From an uncultured bacterium (GTDB lineage: Bacteria > Bacillota > Clostridia > Peptostreptococcales > Anaerovoracaceae): a stretch of 22,631 nt of DNA. Position numbers and translations under genes: made by a program. The notes under the pieces were generated by a model. That model saw nothing but the letters and a program-made list of their open reading frames with translations. It had not been told where the DNA came from and made no database searches. The stretch covers positions 1 through 22,631 of the forward strand of contig CAJMLL010000040.1 of the NCBI GenBank assembly GCA_905214225.1, given 5' to 3'. Position 1 is the stretch's first letter. The number at the start of each line of letters is the position of its first letter. Of the stretch, positions 6,432 to 14,216 are shown piece by piece.

Positions 6432-8252
6432 TTATTCTGCGGATTCAAGCTCCTTCAGGCTGGAGAAATCCATTTTCCGCAGCATATGGTTGCTGTGTTT
6501 GATTGCATTAATACGCTTCAGATTCTTTTCCGGAACATTTCCGAGAAGGATCCAGTCAATTACACGGTCTGAAGCCTTGGAGTCAATATTGTCAAAGTGA
6601 AGCTGCACGTATTCTTCCACTTTCTTGTAATCGTAGTTTTTGGTTTCCATTGCTTCCATGAGTTCATCGAACGTATGGCAGACTTTTCCCGGAGCGGATT
6701 CTTCATACGGACGGTGGAATCCTCTGGAAAATGCGTACTGAATCTCATCGAAAGCAAAGAAGAGCATCGGTTTTCTCATCAGAGAATACTCAAAAATTCC
6801 GGAAGAATAGTCGGTGATCATCAGGTCGGTGATATAGAACAGATCATTGATGTTCGGATATTTATTCACATCGATCATCTTGTCCTTATATGCCTCCGGA
6901 ATCGGAACAGCCTGTGATACCCACGGATGCATCTTAAACAGAACGACGTATTCATCTCCGCAGAACTTATAAAATCTGTCAAAATCGATCATCTCATACG
7001 GATAGTGTGCGTCGCTTCTGTTTTTTCCACGGTAGGTCGGGGCAAACAGGATGACTTTCTTTCCAAGGGTCTGCGGGAATTTCTTACGCAGTTTTTCCTC
7101 TGCTTTCTTCCGGTATTCCGGATCCAGGTACTCGTCCATACGCGGCATTCCGGTCGGCAGGAGCTGCTCCGGATTGATGCCGAATACTTCTGAATGGAAG
7201 TGGGCGATCCGGTCGCTGCTGGAAATGCCGTAGTCGTACTGACGGTGGCAGCTGACCGGTCCCGGGCAGCCGGTATGTCCCCAGCGGCTGTAGCCGGAAG
7301 ATTTGAATCCGGCGCCTGCGTGCCAGAGCTGGATCAGCTTTGTGCGCGGACTTAAGGTCAGCCAGTCCAAGAACGGGCAGTGGTCGTCGATGAAAATCAT
7401 GTCGGCGCGCGCAACCTTCTTGATCAGCTCGTACCAGCTCTTTTCACTGTAGTGTTTTTCTACCGCAGAACGTGCAGAGAACAGGATCTCATAGTTTTTA
7501 TCGAGGCCGCGCTCCTGCATGCGGTGATAGACGCTGGTCAGGTTGGAACCGAGGCTTTCACTCTGTTCACTCATGAACATGACGGTGCGGATTGTGCCGT
7601 CAAAGGATTTATCGAATTTTTTTGATTCGTAAGCGTAGTAGCTTTTGATCATGTTCCGGATCTTTCCTTTTGTCAGGAAAAGATGCTGTTTCTTCGGCTT
7701 GCCGGAAATTTCGTTTTCTTCTTCGTCCGGAAGATTGTAATCAGCGATGCCGGCCTTCTTCGTGTTCAGAACGCGCATTTCCAGGAAGAGGGCAGTATCA
7801 TCTTCTGCAACCGAGAAATCGACAACGTAAGAACGGTTCTTGCCGCTGTACAGGAATTCTCTGGATTTGTCTGCAAGTTCCGGCGCGAGTTCCGGCGCGA
7901 GTTCCGGAATGGCCAGAATGTCATTTCCCTGGCAGACGGCAAAGTGATAGATCTCAATCGGAAGACATCTGCAGTAGCCTGGATTGGTGACGTTCAGAGA
8001 AAAATCGTAGGTGCTGTCGTCGATTTTCTTCAGCTTGTATCTTGCATTTGCCATGTAGAAGCTGGTGATGGCATAAAAATGAAGGTGTTTCGATGCGTCG
8101 ATGTTCTCCAGACCATCAATATGGCAGGTGAAATGCATGATGATCCGCTCCCAGCTGATGTCCTGAATGGTGACATGGATCAGATGCTCGTCAACGCGGT
8201 TGTTCATCTTAATGTCCGGGTGACTGATTAACTTATGTTCTTGTGTACTCAT
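6432..8252 (-). CDS. CDP-alditol (CDP-glycerol type) phosphotransferase, 606 residues
   Basis: This large protein resembles TagF/TarL-family enzymes, which transfer alditol phosphate from a CDP-alditol to a membrane-linked polymer. The catalytic domain (about 215-600) shows the family motifs LIQLWHAGAGFKSSG (near 305-319), PTGMPRMDEYLD, ILFAPTYRGKNR, FKMHPW and MITDYSSGIFEYSLMRKP. The first 200 residues are a separate, strand-rich domain I cannot name; some TarL-type polymerases also carry an N-terminal accessory domain. Residues near 115-126 are PELA repeated three times, from a 12-base tandem repeat. The ATG shares one base with the upstream cytidylyltransferase stop (TAATG). Whether it is a primase or a polymerase cannot be told from sequence. 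Confidence 0.88.
   Translation of the reverse strand: MSTQEHKLISHPDIKMNNRVDEHLIHVTIQDISWERIIMHFTCHIDGLENIDASKHLHFYAITSFYMANARYKLKKIDDSTYDFSLNVTNPGYCRCLPIEIYHFAVCQGNDILAIPELAPELAPELADKSREFLYSGKNRSYVVDFSVAEDDTALFLEMRVLNTKKAGIADYNLPDEEENEISGKPKKQHLFLTKGKIRNMIKSYYAYESKKFDKSFDGTIRTVMFMSEQSESLGSNLTSVYHRMQERGLDKNYEILFSARSAVEKHYSEKSWYELIKKVARADMIFIDDHCPFLDWLTLSPRTKLIQLWHAGAGFKSSGYSRWGHTGCPGPVSCHRQYDYGISSSDRIAHFHSEVFGINPEQLLPTGMPRMDEYLDPEYRKKAEEKLRKKFPQTLGKKVILFAPTYRGKNRSDAHYPYEMIDFDRFYKFCGDEYVVLFKMHPWVSQAVPIPEAYKDKMIDVNKYPNINDLFYITDLMITDYSSGIFEYSLMRKPMLFFAFDEIQYAFSRGFHRPYEESAPGKVCHTFDELMEAMETKNYDYKKVEEYVQLHFDNIDSKASDRVIDWILLGNVPEKNLKRINAIKHSNHMLRKMDFSSLKELESAE
7876..7908 (-). repeat. In-frame 12-bp tandem repeat inside a phosphotransferase gene
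   Basis: On the + strand the unit AGTTCCGGCGCG occurs at 7876-7887 and 7888-7899, with nine bases of a third copy at 7900-7908. On the coding strand it gives PELA-PELA-PELA. Because the unit is 12 bases, gain or loss of copies keeps the frame. Confidence 0.9.
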
Positions 8253-8971
8253 TATCTTTCACTCATTTCTCTTTTTATCAGGCCTTCTGCGATCAGCATG
8301 TCGCTGTCACTGGTCAGTTTGATGTTCACCGGATCGCCGGGAACGGTGTGAATTGGAATGCCGTTCAGCAGGCAGATCTGCGCTGTGCCGGTGATCACAC
8401 GCCGCTGCTCCGGTGTCAGCTCTTTCAGCGATTTCTTCAGCACAGGAAGGCGGAAGCTGTCCGGGGCCTGTCCGTTGTACAGTTTGCTTCTGTCCGGCAT
8501 GGAATCAACCTGGTCCCCGTTTTCAATCCACAGCATGGTATCGGTCGCCGGAATGGCGGCAACGACGGCAGGATGCTGGTTCAGTGCTTCCAGGCTGTCG
8601 TTGATGATGCTGCGGGTGATAAAGGGACGGACGGCATCGTGAATCAGAATTTTATCTTCCGTTTCAACCGGATGTTCTGCGTAAATCGCGTCAATGACAT
8701 TCTCGATGGAATCCAGACGTTCCTTTCCGCCGTCGATAATGGTCAGTGAAGATGCGTCCACCTTCCAGTTTTCTATTAGCTCCTGCAGATAGTTTTTCCA
8801 GTTCGGATGAATCGCTATGTAGATGTAGTCGAATGCGTGGGACCGGACCAGTTTCTGGATCGTCCAGATGATGATCGGACGGTCGCCGAGCTGCAGAAAC
8901 TGCTTAGGAATCGTGGCGGACTGCATCCGGTTTCCGACTCCCCCCGCCAGTATTGCTGCGTAAGTTGTCAT
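8252..8971 (-). CDS. IspD/TarI-family alditol-phosphate cytidylyltransferase (second of two)
   Basis: This 239-residue protein is a canonical IspD/TarI cytidylyltransferase. The CTP loop is AAILAGGVGNRM (5-16), with PKQF at 22-25, GGKERLDS with the conserved Arg intact, and HDAVRPF. I chose the ATG at 8971 because GGAGGAG lies directly upstream; a TTG 12 bases earlier overlaps that ribosome site. It lies in the run epimerase, dehydrogenase, phosphotransferase, cytidylyltransferase, the expected set for a CDP-alditol such as CDP-ribitol, so it probably activates the product of the dehydrogenase. A house-keeping IspD role cannot be excluded by sequence alone but is less likely here. The gene overlaps its upstream neighbour by 68 bases and its downstream neighbour by one. 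Confidence 0.85.
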   Translation of the reverse strand: MTTYAAILAGGVGNRMQSATIPKQFLQLGDRPIIIWTIQKLVRSHAFDYIYIAIHPNWKNYLQELIENWKVDASSLTIIDGGKERLDSIENVIDAIYAEHPVETEDKILIHDAVRPFITRSIINDSLEALNQHPAVVAAIPATDTMLWIENGDQVDSMPDRSKLYNGQAPDSFRLPVLKKSLKELTPEQRRVITGTAQICLLNGIPIHTVPGDPVNIKLTSDSDMLIAEGLIKREMSER

Positions 8972-10115
8972 TAGCTCCTCCAAAAACGGCCTCCATCACA
9001 CGCTGTGTGGCATGACCGTCATTCTTATCAATAAACTTGTGTATAAATTCGCTGCGCCTGTCACTGCCCATATCTTCTGCCTGAATCGCGTCAAGCAGCT
9101 GATCGGTATCGCGGCAGACTCTTCCGTAGATGTACTCGCTGAATGGAAAGTACATCCCGCGTCCGTCCTCGTAATCTTCCAGGTCGTAGGCGAAGAAGAT
9201 AATTGGTTTATTCACCAGCGCGTAGTCGAAGATCAGGGACGAGTAGTCCGTAATCAGAATATCGGTGATAAACAGGAGATCGTTGATTTCTCTCATCGGG
9301 GACAAATCATACGCGAATCCCGGATATTTCTCAAGATCGTAGGCCTTTTCAATGCCAAAGCGGATGTTGTTATACAGGGCCGGGTGCCATTTGAAAATGA
9401 TCGCGTAGTCATCGCCGAGCGTCTGGTAAGCCCGGTCCAGATCAAAACGCGAAAAATCGTAGGTCGCTTCTTCCACCTTTGTTCCCCGGTAGGTCGGGGC
9501 AAACAGGATGATTTTCTTATCTCTCAGTTCCGGATATTTCTCGTAGAATTCCTGTTGTTTCCCTGCAATGTAATCTTTGTCGAAGAAAATGTCTGTGCGG
9601 GGAATTCCTGTGGCGAGAACCCGGTCCATCGGGATGGAAAAGGCTTCGCTGAAGCAGGGTCTGCAGAAATCACTGCTGCAGATGGTCTTGGTATAGCGCT
9701 TGTAGCCCTGGTGGATGTGGCGGATGTCTCCGCCTTCTCCGGTTCTGCTGTGGGCGAATTTCTTATAGGCGCCGGAACTGTGCCAGAGCTGCACCAGCTC
9801 CTGGTTTTTCCGTACGCGGATGTAGGCGGTGCTGGTGGTGTAGTCGTCCAGCAGCACGTATTTACTGGTCGCGATGTACCAGCACTGCGTCAGCCACTGG
9901 CCGAAGCTGCGCTTCAGCCGGCGGTCTCCCTTCAGGGATGTGACCTTTTCCCAGTGTGAATCCAGCGAATCATAGACGCATTTAAAATTGCCGCTGATGT
10001 CGCTGCGCACGTCGGAGATGAACAGAACCCGGTTTTCCTTCATCGGAAAGAGGGAAAACACCCGGTTCAGCACGGCCGATGCGCCGTAATATGCAATTTT
10101 TGACAGTATGCTCAT
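8904..10115 (-). CDS. CDP-alditol phosphotransferase, single-domain, 403 residues
   Basis: This protein is almost entirely the TagB/TagF-type catalytic domain that moves alditol phosphate from a CDP-alditol. Visible motifs are QLWHSSGAYKKF (starting 109, with His 112), ATGIPRTDIFFD, ILFAPTYRGTK, FKWHPALYNN and LITDYSSLIFDYALVNKP. Its size fits a primase- or TarB/TarF-like enzyme better than a two-domain polymerase. An N-terminal segment (SKIAYYGASAVLNRVFSLFP) may be an amphipathic membrane-binding helix. The ATG overlaps the upstream epimerase stop in ATGA (10112-10115). The last 22 residues are read in another frame over the next gene and look unlike the family, so the C-terminus may have drifted. 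Confidence 0.88.
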   Translation of the reverse strand: MSILSKIAYYGASAVLNRVFSLFPMKENRVLFISDVRSDISGNFKCVYDSLDSHWEKVTSLKGDRRLKRSFGQWLTQCWYIATSKYVLLDDYTTSTAYIRVRKNQELVQLWHSSGAYKKFAHSRTGEGGDIRHIHQGYKRYTKTICSSDFCRPCFSEAFSIPMDRVLATGIPRTDIFFDKDYIAGKQQEFYEKYPELRDKKIILFAPTYRGTKVEEATYDFSRFDLDRAYQTLGDDYAIIFKWHPALYNNIRFGIEKAYDLEKYPGFAYDLSPMREINDLLFITDILITDYSSLIFDYALVNKPIIFFAYDLEDYEDGRGMYFPFSEYIYGRVCRDTDQLLDAIQAEDMGSDRRSEFIHKFIDKNDGHATQRVMEAVFGGANDNLRSNTGGGSRKPDAVRHDS

Positions 10116-10798
10116 TCGATATCCCAGCCAATCACTTTCCGCTCTTCGCGGATAATTTCTTCCGTAGACAGTTCACATTTCTTAAAGAGACTGGAGGAAC
10201 CGGCCACAAAAATATCCGCGCCGCAGTTATAGAAGATTTCCGCGTTCTTGATGGAAATATTTCCGTCAACTTCAATCAGAAGGTCGTCTCTTCCGGTGGA
10301 AACGAAGTAGTCCTTCATTTCCTTGACCTTCTCGATGGTGGAGCGCACCAGTTTCTTTCCGGCGAATCCCGGATGAACGGTCATGACCAGAACGCCGTCC
10401 ATATCGTCCAGATACGGATCCAGAACGTGATAGTCTGTTTCCGGGTTGATGGCCACGAATGAGGACGCTCCGATGCGCTTCAGAAACTGCAGGCATTCCG
10501 GAATTTTCTCATTGTGCTCATAATGGAAGGCCACGTGGTCGCCCTCACGGATGTCGAACCAGCTCATTTTTTCCAGCGGGTTCATCACCAGGAAGTGGTA
10601 GTCCAGAGGAATGTCCGACACCCGGCGCAGACTCTTCACATAGTCCGTGCCCAGCGCAAAATTCGGGACGAACTGGCCGTCCATGATGTCGACATGGAGA
10701 AATTCCAGCTTCGCTTCCTTGAACTCCGTTAAATAATAAAAGATTTTATCAATGCCGGCGCACATCATGGACGCGGCAATCTGTCCTTTTCTCTTCAT
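10112..10798 (-). CDS. rpe: Ribulose-phosphate 3-epimerase-family protein (Rpe/AlsE-like)
   Basis: This 228-residue TIM-barrel protein belongs to the Rpe family of metal-dependent ketose-phosphate 3-epimerases. Expected active-site residues are present: Ser 10, His 35 and Asp 37 in HVDIMDGQFVPN, His 68 in DYHFLVMNP, and Asp 178. It departs from standard Rpe in two loops: VHPGFAGK (141-148) ends in Lys instead of Gln, and EVDGNI (176-181) replaces EVDGGI. The NPET and MTV...GFAG segments also recall AlsE (allulose-6-phosphate epimerase). It overlaps both neighbours by four bases (ATGA), directly after the alcohol-phosphate dehydrogenase. I infer that it supplies the ketose phosphate to be reduced. 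Whether this is ribulose-5-phosphate, xylulose-5-phosphate or a ketohexose phosphate is open. Confidence 0.85.
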   Translation of the reverse strand: MKRKGQIAASMMCAGIDKIFYYLTEFKEAKLEFLHVDIMDGQFVPNFALGTDYVKSLRRVSDIPLDYHFLVMNPLEKMSWFDIREGDHVAFHYEHNEKIPECLQFLKRIGASSFVAINPETDYHVLDPYLDDMDGVLVMTVHPGFAGKKLVRSTIEKVKEMKDYFVSTGRDDLLIEVDGNISIKNAEIFYNCGADIFVAGSSSLFKKCELSTEEIIREERKVIGWDIE

Positions 10799-11868
10799 TT
10801 CCGGCTCTCTTCCCGTTCTTTCAGCAGGCGGTCGGCTTCCTCGTGCATGACGAACATCAGGCGGGATTTATGAAGGCTCTTGTCCTGCAGGAAGCGGAAG
10901 GCTTCGTCGCCTTCGCTGAGCAGGTATTTCTTTGTGATCAGCCGTTCGAACGGGAATTTTCCTTCCTTCATCGATGCGGCTACAGCCTTCCAGTCGTCGC
11001 CTTCCGCGCGGAAGGCGGAATTCCATGTTCCCTGAACCGTCAGCTGCCAGCGCAGAATCTTCCAGTACACATCCTTCGGAAGCGCCTCATCGCCTTTCGG
11101 GTTTCCCATGGCGACAACGGTACCGCCGGATCTGGCGCTCATAATGGCATCTTCCAGAGACTGGTTGGAGCCGACTGCTTCGAAGGTAACGTCCATGCGG
11201 CTGCCGCCTGTCAGTCTGTCCACCTCTTCGCGGATGTCCGCGGTGTTAATCGTCTTGAAGCCGAAGGATTCCGCGAATTCCAGGCTTTCTTTTCTTCTGC
11301 CGGCCACATAGGCTTCCACGCCTTTCTGCTGACAAAAAGCAGCAATCAAGAGGCCGATGGTTCCGGTGCCGATCACCAGCGCACGGTCACCCTTTTTTAC
11401 CTTTCCCATCTCTACGGCGTGGTGGGCGACGGCGGCAGGCTCAGACAGCGCTCCTGTGGTATAGGGAACACAGTCATCCAGCAGATTCAGATTCCATGCC
11501 GGAACGACCAGGTACTCCGCAAAGGCGCCGTCATTTCTGGAACCAAAGTATTTATAATCGGCGCATGTCGCGTAACTCTTCTTTCTGCAGGCTTCGCACT
11601 GGAAGCAGGGAAGAAGAGGGAAAACACTTGCTTTCCGGTTCAGCAGCGCAGGATCGCAGCCTTCTCCGAGCTTTACGACCTGTCCTGCGAATTCATGTCC
11701 CGGAACCGTCGGGAAGTGGTAGGTTCCGGTTTCCATAACGCGGGCTTCATCACTGGAGCAGATGCCGCAGGCCATGACCTTCAGCAAGACTTCATTCTGT
11801 CCCGGCTCCGGAATTTCCCGGTCTTCATAAACCAGCTTTCCGACGCTGTGTAAGTTTAATATTTTCAT
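10795..11868 (-). CDS. Zinc-dependent alditol-phosphate dehydrogenase (GatD/sorbitol dehydrogenase-like)
   Basis: This 357-residue medium-chain dehydrogenase carries a full catalytic zinc site (Cys 37, His 58, Glu 59, with Glu 143) and the four structural-zinc cysteines 88, 91, 94 and 102. The cofactor loop is GTGTIG (167-172). The segment PLLPCFQCEAC through YFGSRNDGAFAEYLVV closely recalls galactitol-1-phosphate dehydrogenase GatD. The strand that normally ends in an acidic NAD-binding residue here ends in AGRRK, which suggests NADPH and thus reduction to an alditol phosphate. The TarJ ribitol-phosphate dehydrogenase, as I recall it, lacks the four-cysteine lobe, so this is a functional analogue, not a plain TarJ. 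An AAGGAG site precedes the ATG, and the stop overlaps the epimerase start (ATGA). The product may be ribitol-, arabinitol-, xylitol- or hexitol-phosphate. Confidence 0.82.
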   Translation of the reverse strand: MKILNLHSVGKLVYEDREIPEPGQNEVLLKVMACGICSSDEARVMETGTYHFPTVPGHEFAGQVVKLGEGCDPALLNRKASVFPLLPCFQCEACRKKSYATCADYKYFGSRNDGAFAEYLVVPAWNLNLLDDCVPYTTGALSEPAAVAHHAVEMGKVKKGDRALVIGTGTIGLLIAAFCQQKGVEAYVAGRRKESLEFAESFGFKTINTADIREEVDRLTGGSRMDVTFEAVGSNQSLEDAIMSARSGGTVVAMGNPKGDEALPKDVYWKILRWQLTVQGTWNSAFRAEGDDWKAVAASMKEGKFPFERLITKKYLLSEGDEAFRFLQDKSLHKSRLMFVMHEEADRLLKEREESRK

Positions 11869-12012
11869 TTACATCGTTCTCCTTATGCTTTTGCGCGGCA
11901 GCGCGTTTCTATTATCAATTCAATTTTCCCGGGCACCCGTCCCCCTGCTTCAGCATCGGGAAAGGGCTGGGTTCTTCTTTCAGTCTGCAGTGTTTCCGGC
12001 TTCTGTCCGCTC

Positions 12013-14178
12013 TTATCTTGCGCGGGAAGTTTTGTCCATGTGGGAGAGCAGGAACTGCGCGATGGCTTCAGTGCAGTTTTCTCTCGGTTCAACGAACTTC
12101 TGCGCGAACTTCCGCACTTCTGAGAGGTGGAAGCGGTTCTCCCGGATGGCCTCCATAACCTCTCCGGCATCTTCCGATGCAAATCCCGGTGAGGCCTGAT
12201 CGAGGTCAACAAAAAATCCGCGTCGATTCTGGTAAGACTTCCGGTCCGGAACGTAGCGGAAAACAGGCTTGTCAGCGACAGCCGCTTCCAGTACAAATGC
12301 GGAATAATCCGTGATCACATAATCAGCAACGGACAGCATTTCCATACTGGTAAATTCCGTGTCGGTCAGTGCGTCTTCCGAATGGATTCTCTCTTTCATC
12401 AGCGGATGCGGTTTAATAATAAGATTATAGCTTGTAAAGTCTGTTTTTTCAATGAGTCTTTGGATATAGGCGGTGTTCCGCTCCGGTGCGTTCTTGCGGA
12501 AAGTCGGGGCGTACAGGATGTTCTTTTTGTCTCTGGAAGCCAGGAAAGGATAGCGCTTGAGAATGCGCTCTCTCGTTGCGTTTACATACTTCTCTTGGCG
12601 CAGGAAATCCACACGCGGGAGCGGCATGACGACCATCTGGCGTGTGCGGCAGCGGTAAGCCTCCTGAAGCGGCTCCTTGCATGCCTCGCTGCTGACAAAG
12701 ATGTAGTCATAGCCCTTATGCATGTTCATCACCCTGGCGAGCTCCGGACTGTAGCCCTCTTTCTCGCCCAGAACGGCGTAACCGAACTTCTTGAAGGCGC
12801 CCATGGCGTGCCACATCTGGACGATGGTCAGGCTTTTCCTGTGATGCAGGATGCTGGCCGGGATGCAGTAGCCATCGAGGGCGATGAGGCGGGACTGGGC
12901 AATTGCGTGCATCATTGGTCCCATAATATAGAAGATATAGCTGATTTTTCCCGCGGCGCCGTCTGGAATTCTGCGGCAGAGGACGCGGACGGTGACATCC
13001 GGGTTTTCTTTCTTCAGTTCGTCTGTGACCATCTGAAGGTCCAGGGACGGCTCGTCCGACTGGCGGCTGATCAGTGTGATCTGATTCTTCACCGGCGCGA
13101 GCTTGTGAAAGCAGTAAACCAGGTTCAGAAATCCCTTCCCGGCCTGGACTGCGCCGATTTTCGTGAAGAGGTCCGTCAGTTTCTTCAGAATGATGGACAA
13201 AACAACCGCGCCAAGGAGCATTCCTGCGTATCTGGACATCCGGTACATCGGAAAGTCCATAGTCTGCAGGAGGTTCCGCAGTGTGACATGGGTCAGATAG
13301 AGCTCCAGTGAATAGGAACCGACCAGACGGAAAAAGGCGTTCAGTTTCTTCAGATTTTCAATTCCGTGGAGAATCCAGACGAGCAGGTTCATCAGGCCCA
13401 GGGAATAAATCATCATGCAGAAGCGGAGTGCCGCTGCATCGCTGATATGCCGGTGGGAATAGATGCCGAACAGGATCGCAGCGGCGGTGAAAATGGCCAT
13501 GGACGGCCATTTTACGCGCAGACCGCGCTGAATGTATTTTCCCATGAATGTTCCGAGTGCGAAGATGGAAACACGCGTCATGGCAATGTTAATATTCGAA
13601 GCGAATTCTGGTGCATGTTTCTCCAGCACGAACATGATAATGTTGACCAGAGCGATGATGATCAGCAGGTTGATTCCGCTTGCGCGGCGGTCTTTTCCAA
13701 CCAGCGCGTACATGATCGGGAAGGTCAGGTAGAGTGCGATCAGAAGACCGATAAACCAGATGGAGATTACGCCCTGTGAGAAAAATGTATAGAAAGACAG
13801 ATCTTTCAGTACGTCTGCTGCGCCCATAGACTGCAGGGCCAGATCCTTGATACACCAGAAAGGAATGGCGATCAGGAAATACGGCACCAGAATACGGTGC
13901 ATTCTGCGTTTATAGAAGCGTTTCAGATCTGAATTTTTATGATAGGAATAGTACAGACCCATTCCGGATAAAAACAGGAAGATTTCTACGCCGATACTGC
14001 CGATATAGGTGTTATAGCCGAGGAAAAAAGCACCTTTGGCACCGATTTTTGCTGCGGCAACTGTGCCGGATGCGACCGCCCGCTGGTAGGTTGCACAAAA
14101 GTGATAGAACATAATGGAAAGCATTGCAATGCCGAACAGCTCATCCCGGTGTCTGCTGATCCAGTTGAAATTAAACAT
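12013..14178 (-). CDS. Fusion: membrane acyltransferase (Acyl_transf_3) plus CDP-alditol phosphotransferase
   Basis: This 721-residue protein joins two activities. Residues 1 to about 345 are a multi-pass acyltransferase-3 domain with catalytic-type His 26 (MFYHF), the IGVEIFLFLSGMGLYYSY segment (62-79) and the RRMHRILVP motif (91-99), followed by about eight further membrane segments. Residues from about 360 to 715 are a CDP-alditol phosphotransferase domain with MWHAMGAFKKFGY (near 452-464), PLPRVDFL, ILYAPTFRKN, IIKPHP and VITDYSAFVLEAAVADKP. No stop, frame change or internal start suggests two genes. It should both acylate (probably O-acetylate) an extracellular polymer and add alditol phosphate on the cytosolic side. 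The ATG has GAGAGG nearby, and it is the first gene of the operon, behind a promoter at 14217-14244. A 144-base gap without a clear terminator leads to the dehydrogenase gene. Confidence 0.88.
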   Translation of the reverse strand: MFNFNWISRHRDELFGIAMLSIMFYHFCATYQRAVASGTVAAAKIGAKGAFFLGYNTYIGSIGVEIFLFLSGMGLYYSYHKNSDLKRFYKRRMHRILVPYFLIAIPFWCIKDLALQSMGAADVLKDLSFYTFFSQGVISIWFIGLLIALYLTFPIMYALVGKDRRASGINLLIIIALVNIIMFVLEKHAPEFASNINIAMTRVSIFALGTFMGKYIQRGLRVKWPSMAIFTAAAILFGIYSHRHISDAAALRFCMMIYSLGLMNLLVWILHGIENLKKLNAFFRLVGSYSLELYLTHVTLRNLLQTMDFPMYRMSRYAGMLLGAVVLSIILKKLTDLFTKIGAVQAGKGFLNLVYCFHKLAPVKNQITLISRQSDEPSLDLQMVTDELKKENPDVTVRVLCRRIPDGAAGKISYIFYIMGPMMHAIAQSRLIALDGYCIPASILHHRKSLTIVQMWHAMGAFKKFGYAVLGEKEGYSPELARVMNMHKGYDYIFVSSEACKEPLQEAYRCRTRQMVVMPLPRVDFLRQEKYVNATRERILKRYPFLASRDKKNILYAPTFRKNAPERNTAYIQRLIEKTDFTSYNLIIKPHPLMKERIHSEDALTDTEFTSMEMLSVADYVITDYSAFVLEAAVADKPVFRYVPDRKSYQNRRGFFVDLDQASPGFASEDAGEVMEAIRENRFHLSEVRKFAQKFVEPRENCTEAIAQFLLSHMDKTSRAR

Positions 14179-14216
14179 ATATATATCCTCTCTTGTCTTT
14201 TAATCAATCCTTATTA

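Noticed and set aside
4716..6502. Two long + strand open frames opposite the SDR and IspD-like genes
   Set aside because: They mirror the coding phase of the - strand genes, run across gene boundaries, and have no recognisable motif or ribosome site.
7876..7908. CRISPR-like or regulatory repeat
   Set aside because: The unit is 12 bases, directly adjacent without spacers, and keeps the reading frame of a conserved gene.
10795..11868. Orthologue of TarJ ribitol-phosphate dehydrogenase
   Set aside because: The structural four-cysteine lobe and GatD-like sequence differ from TarJ as I know it; function may still be analogous.
11883..12296. - strand open frame spanning the gap before the dehydrogenase gene
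   Set aside because: It mostly overlaps the end of the fusion gene in another frame and is Arg/Ser/Pro-rich without a start site; the 144-base gap is better seen as untranslated.
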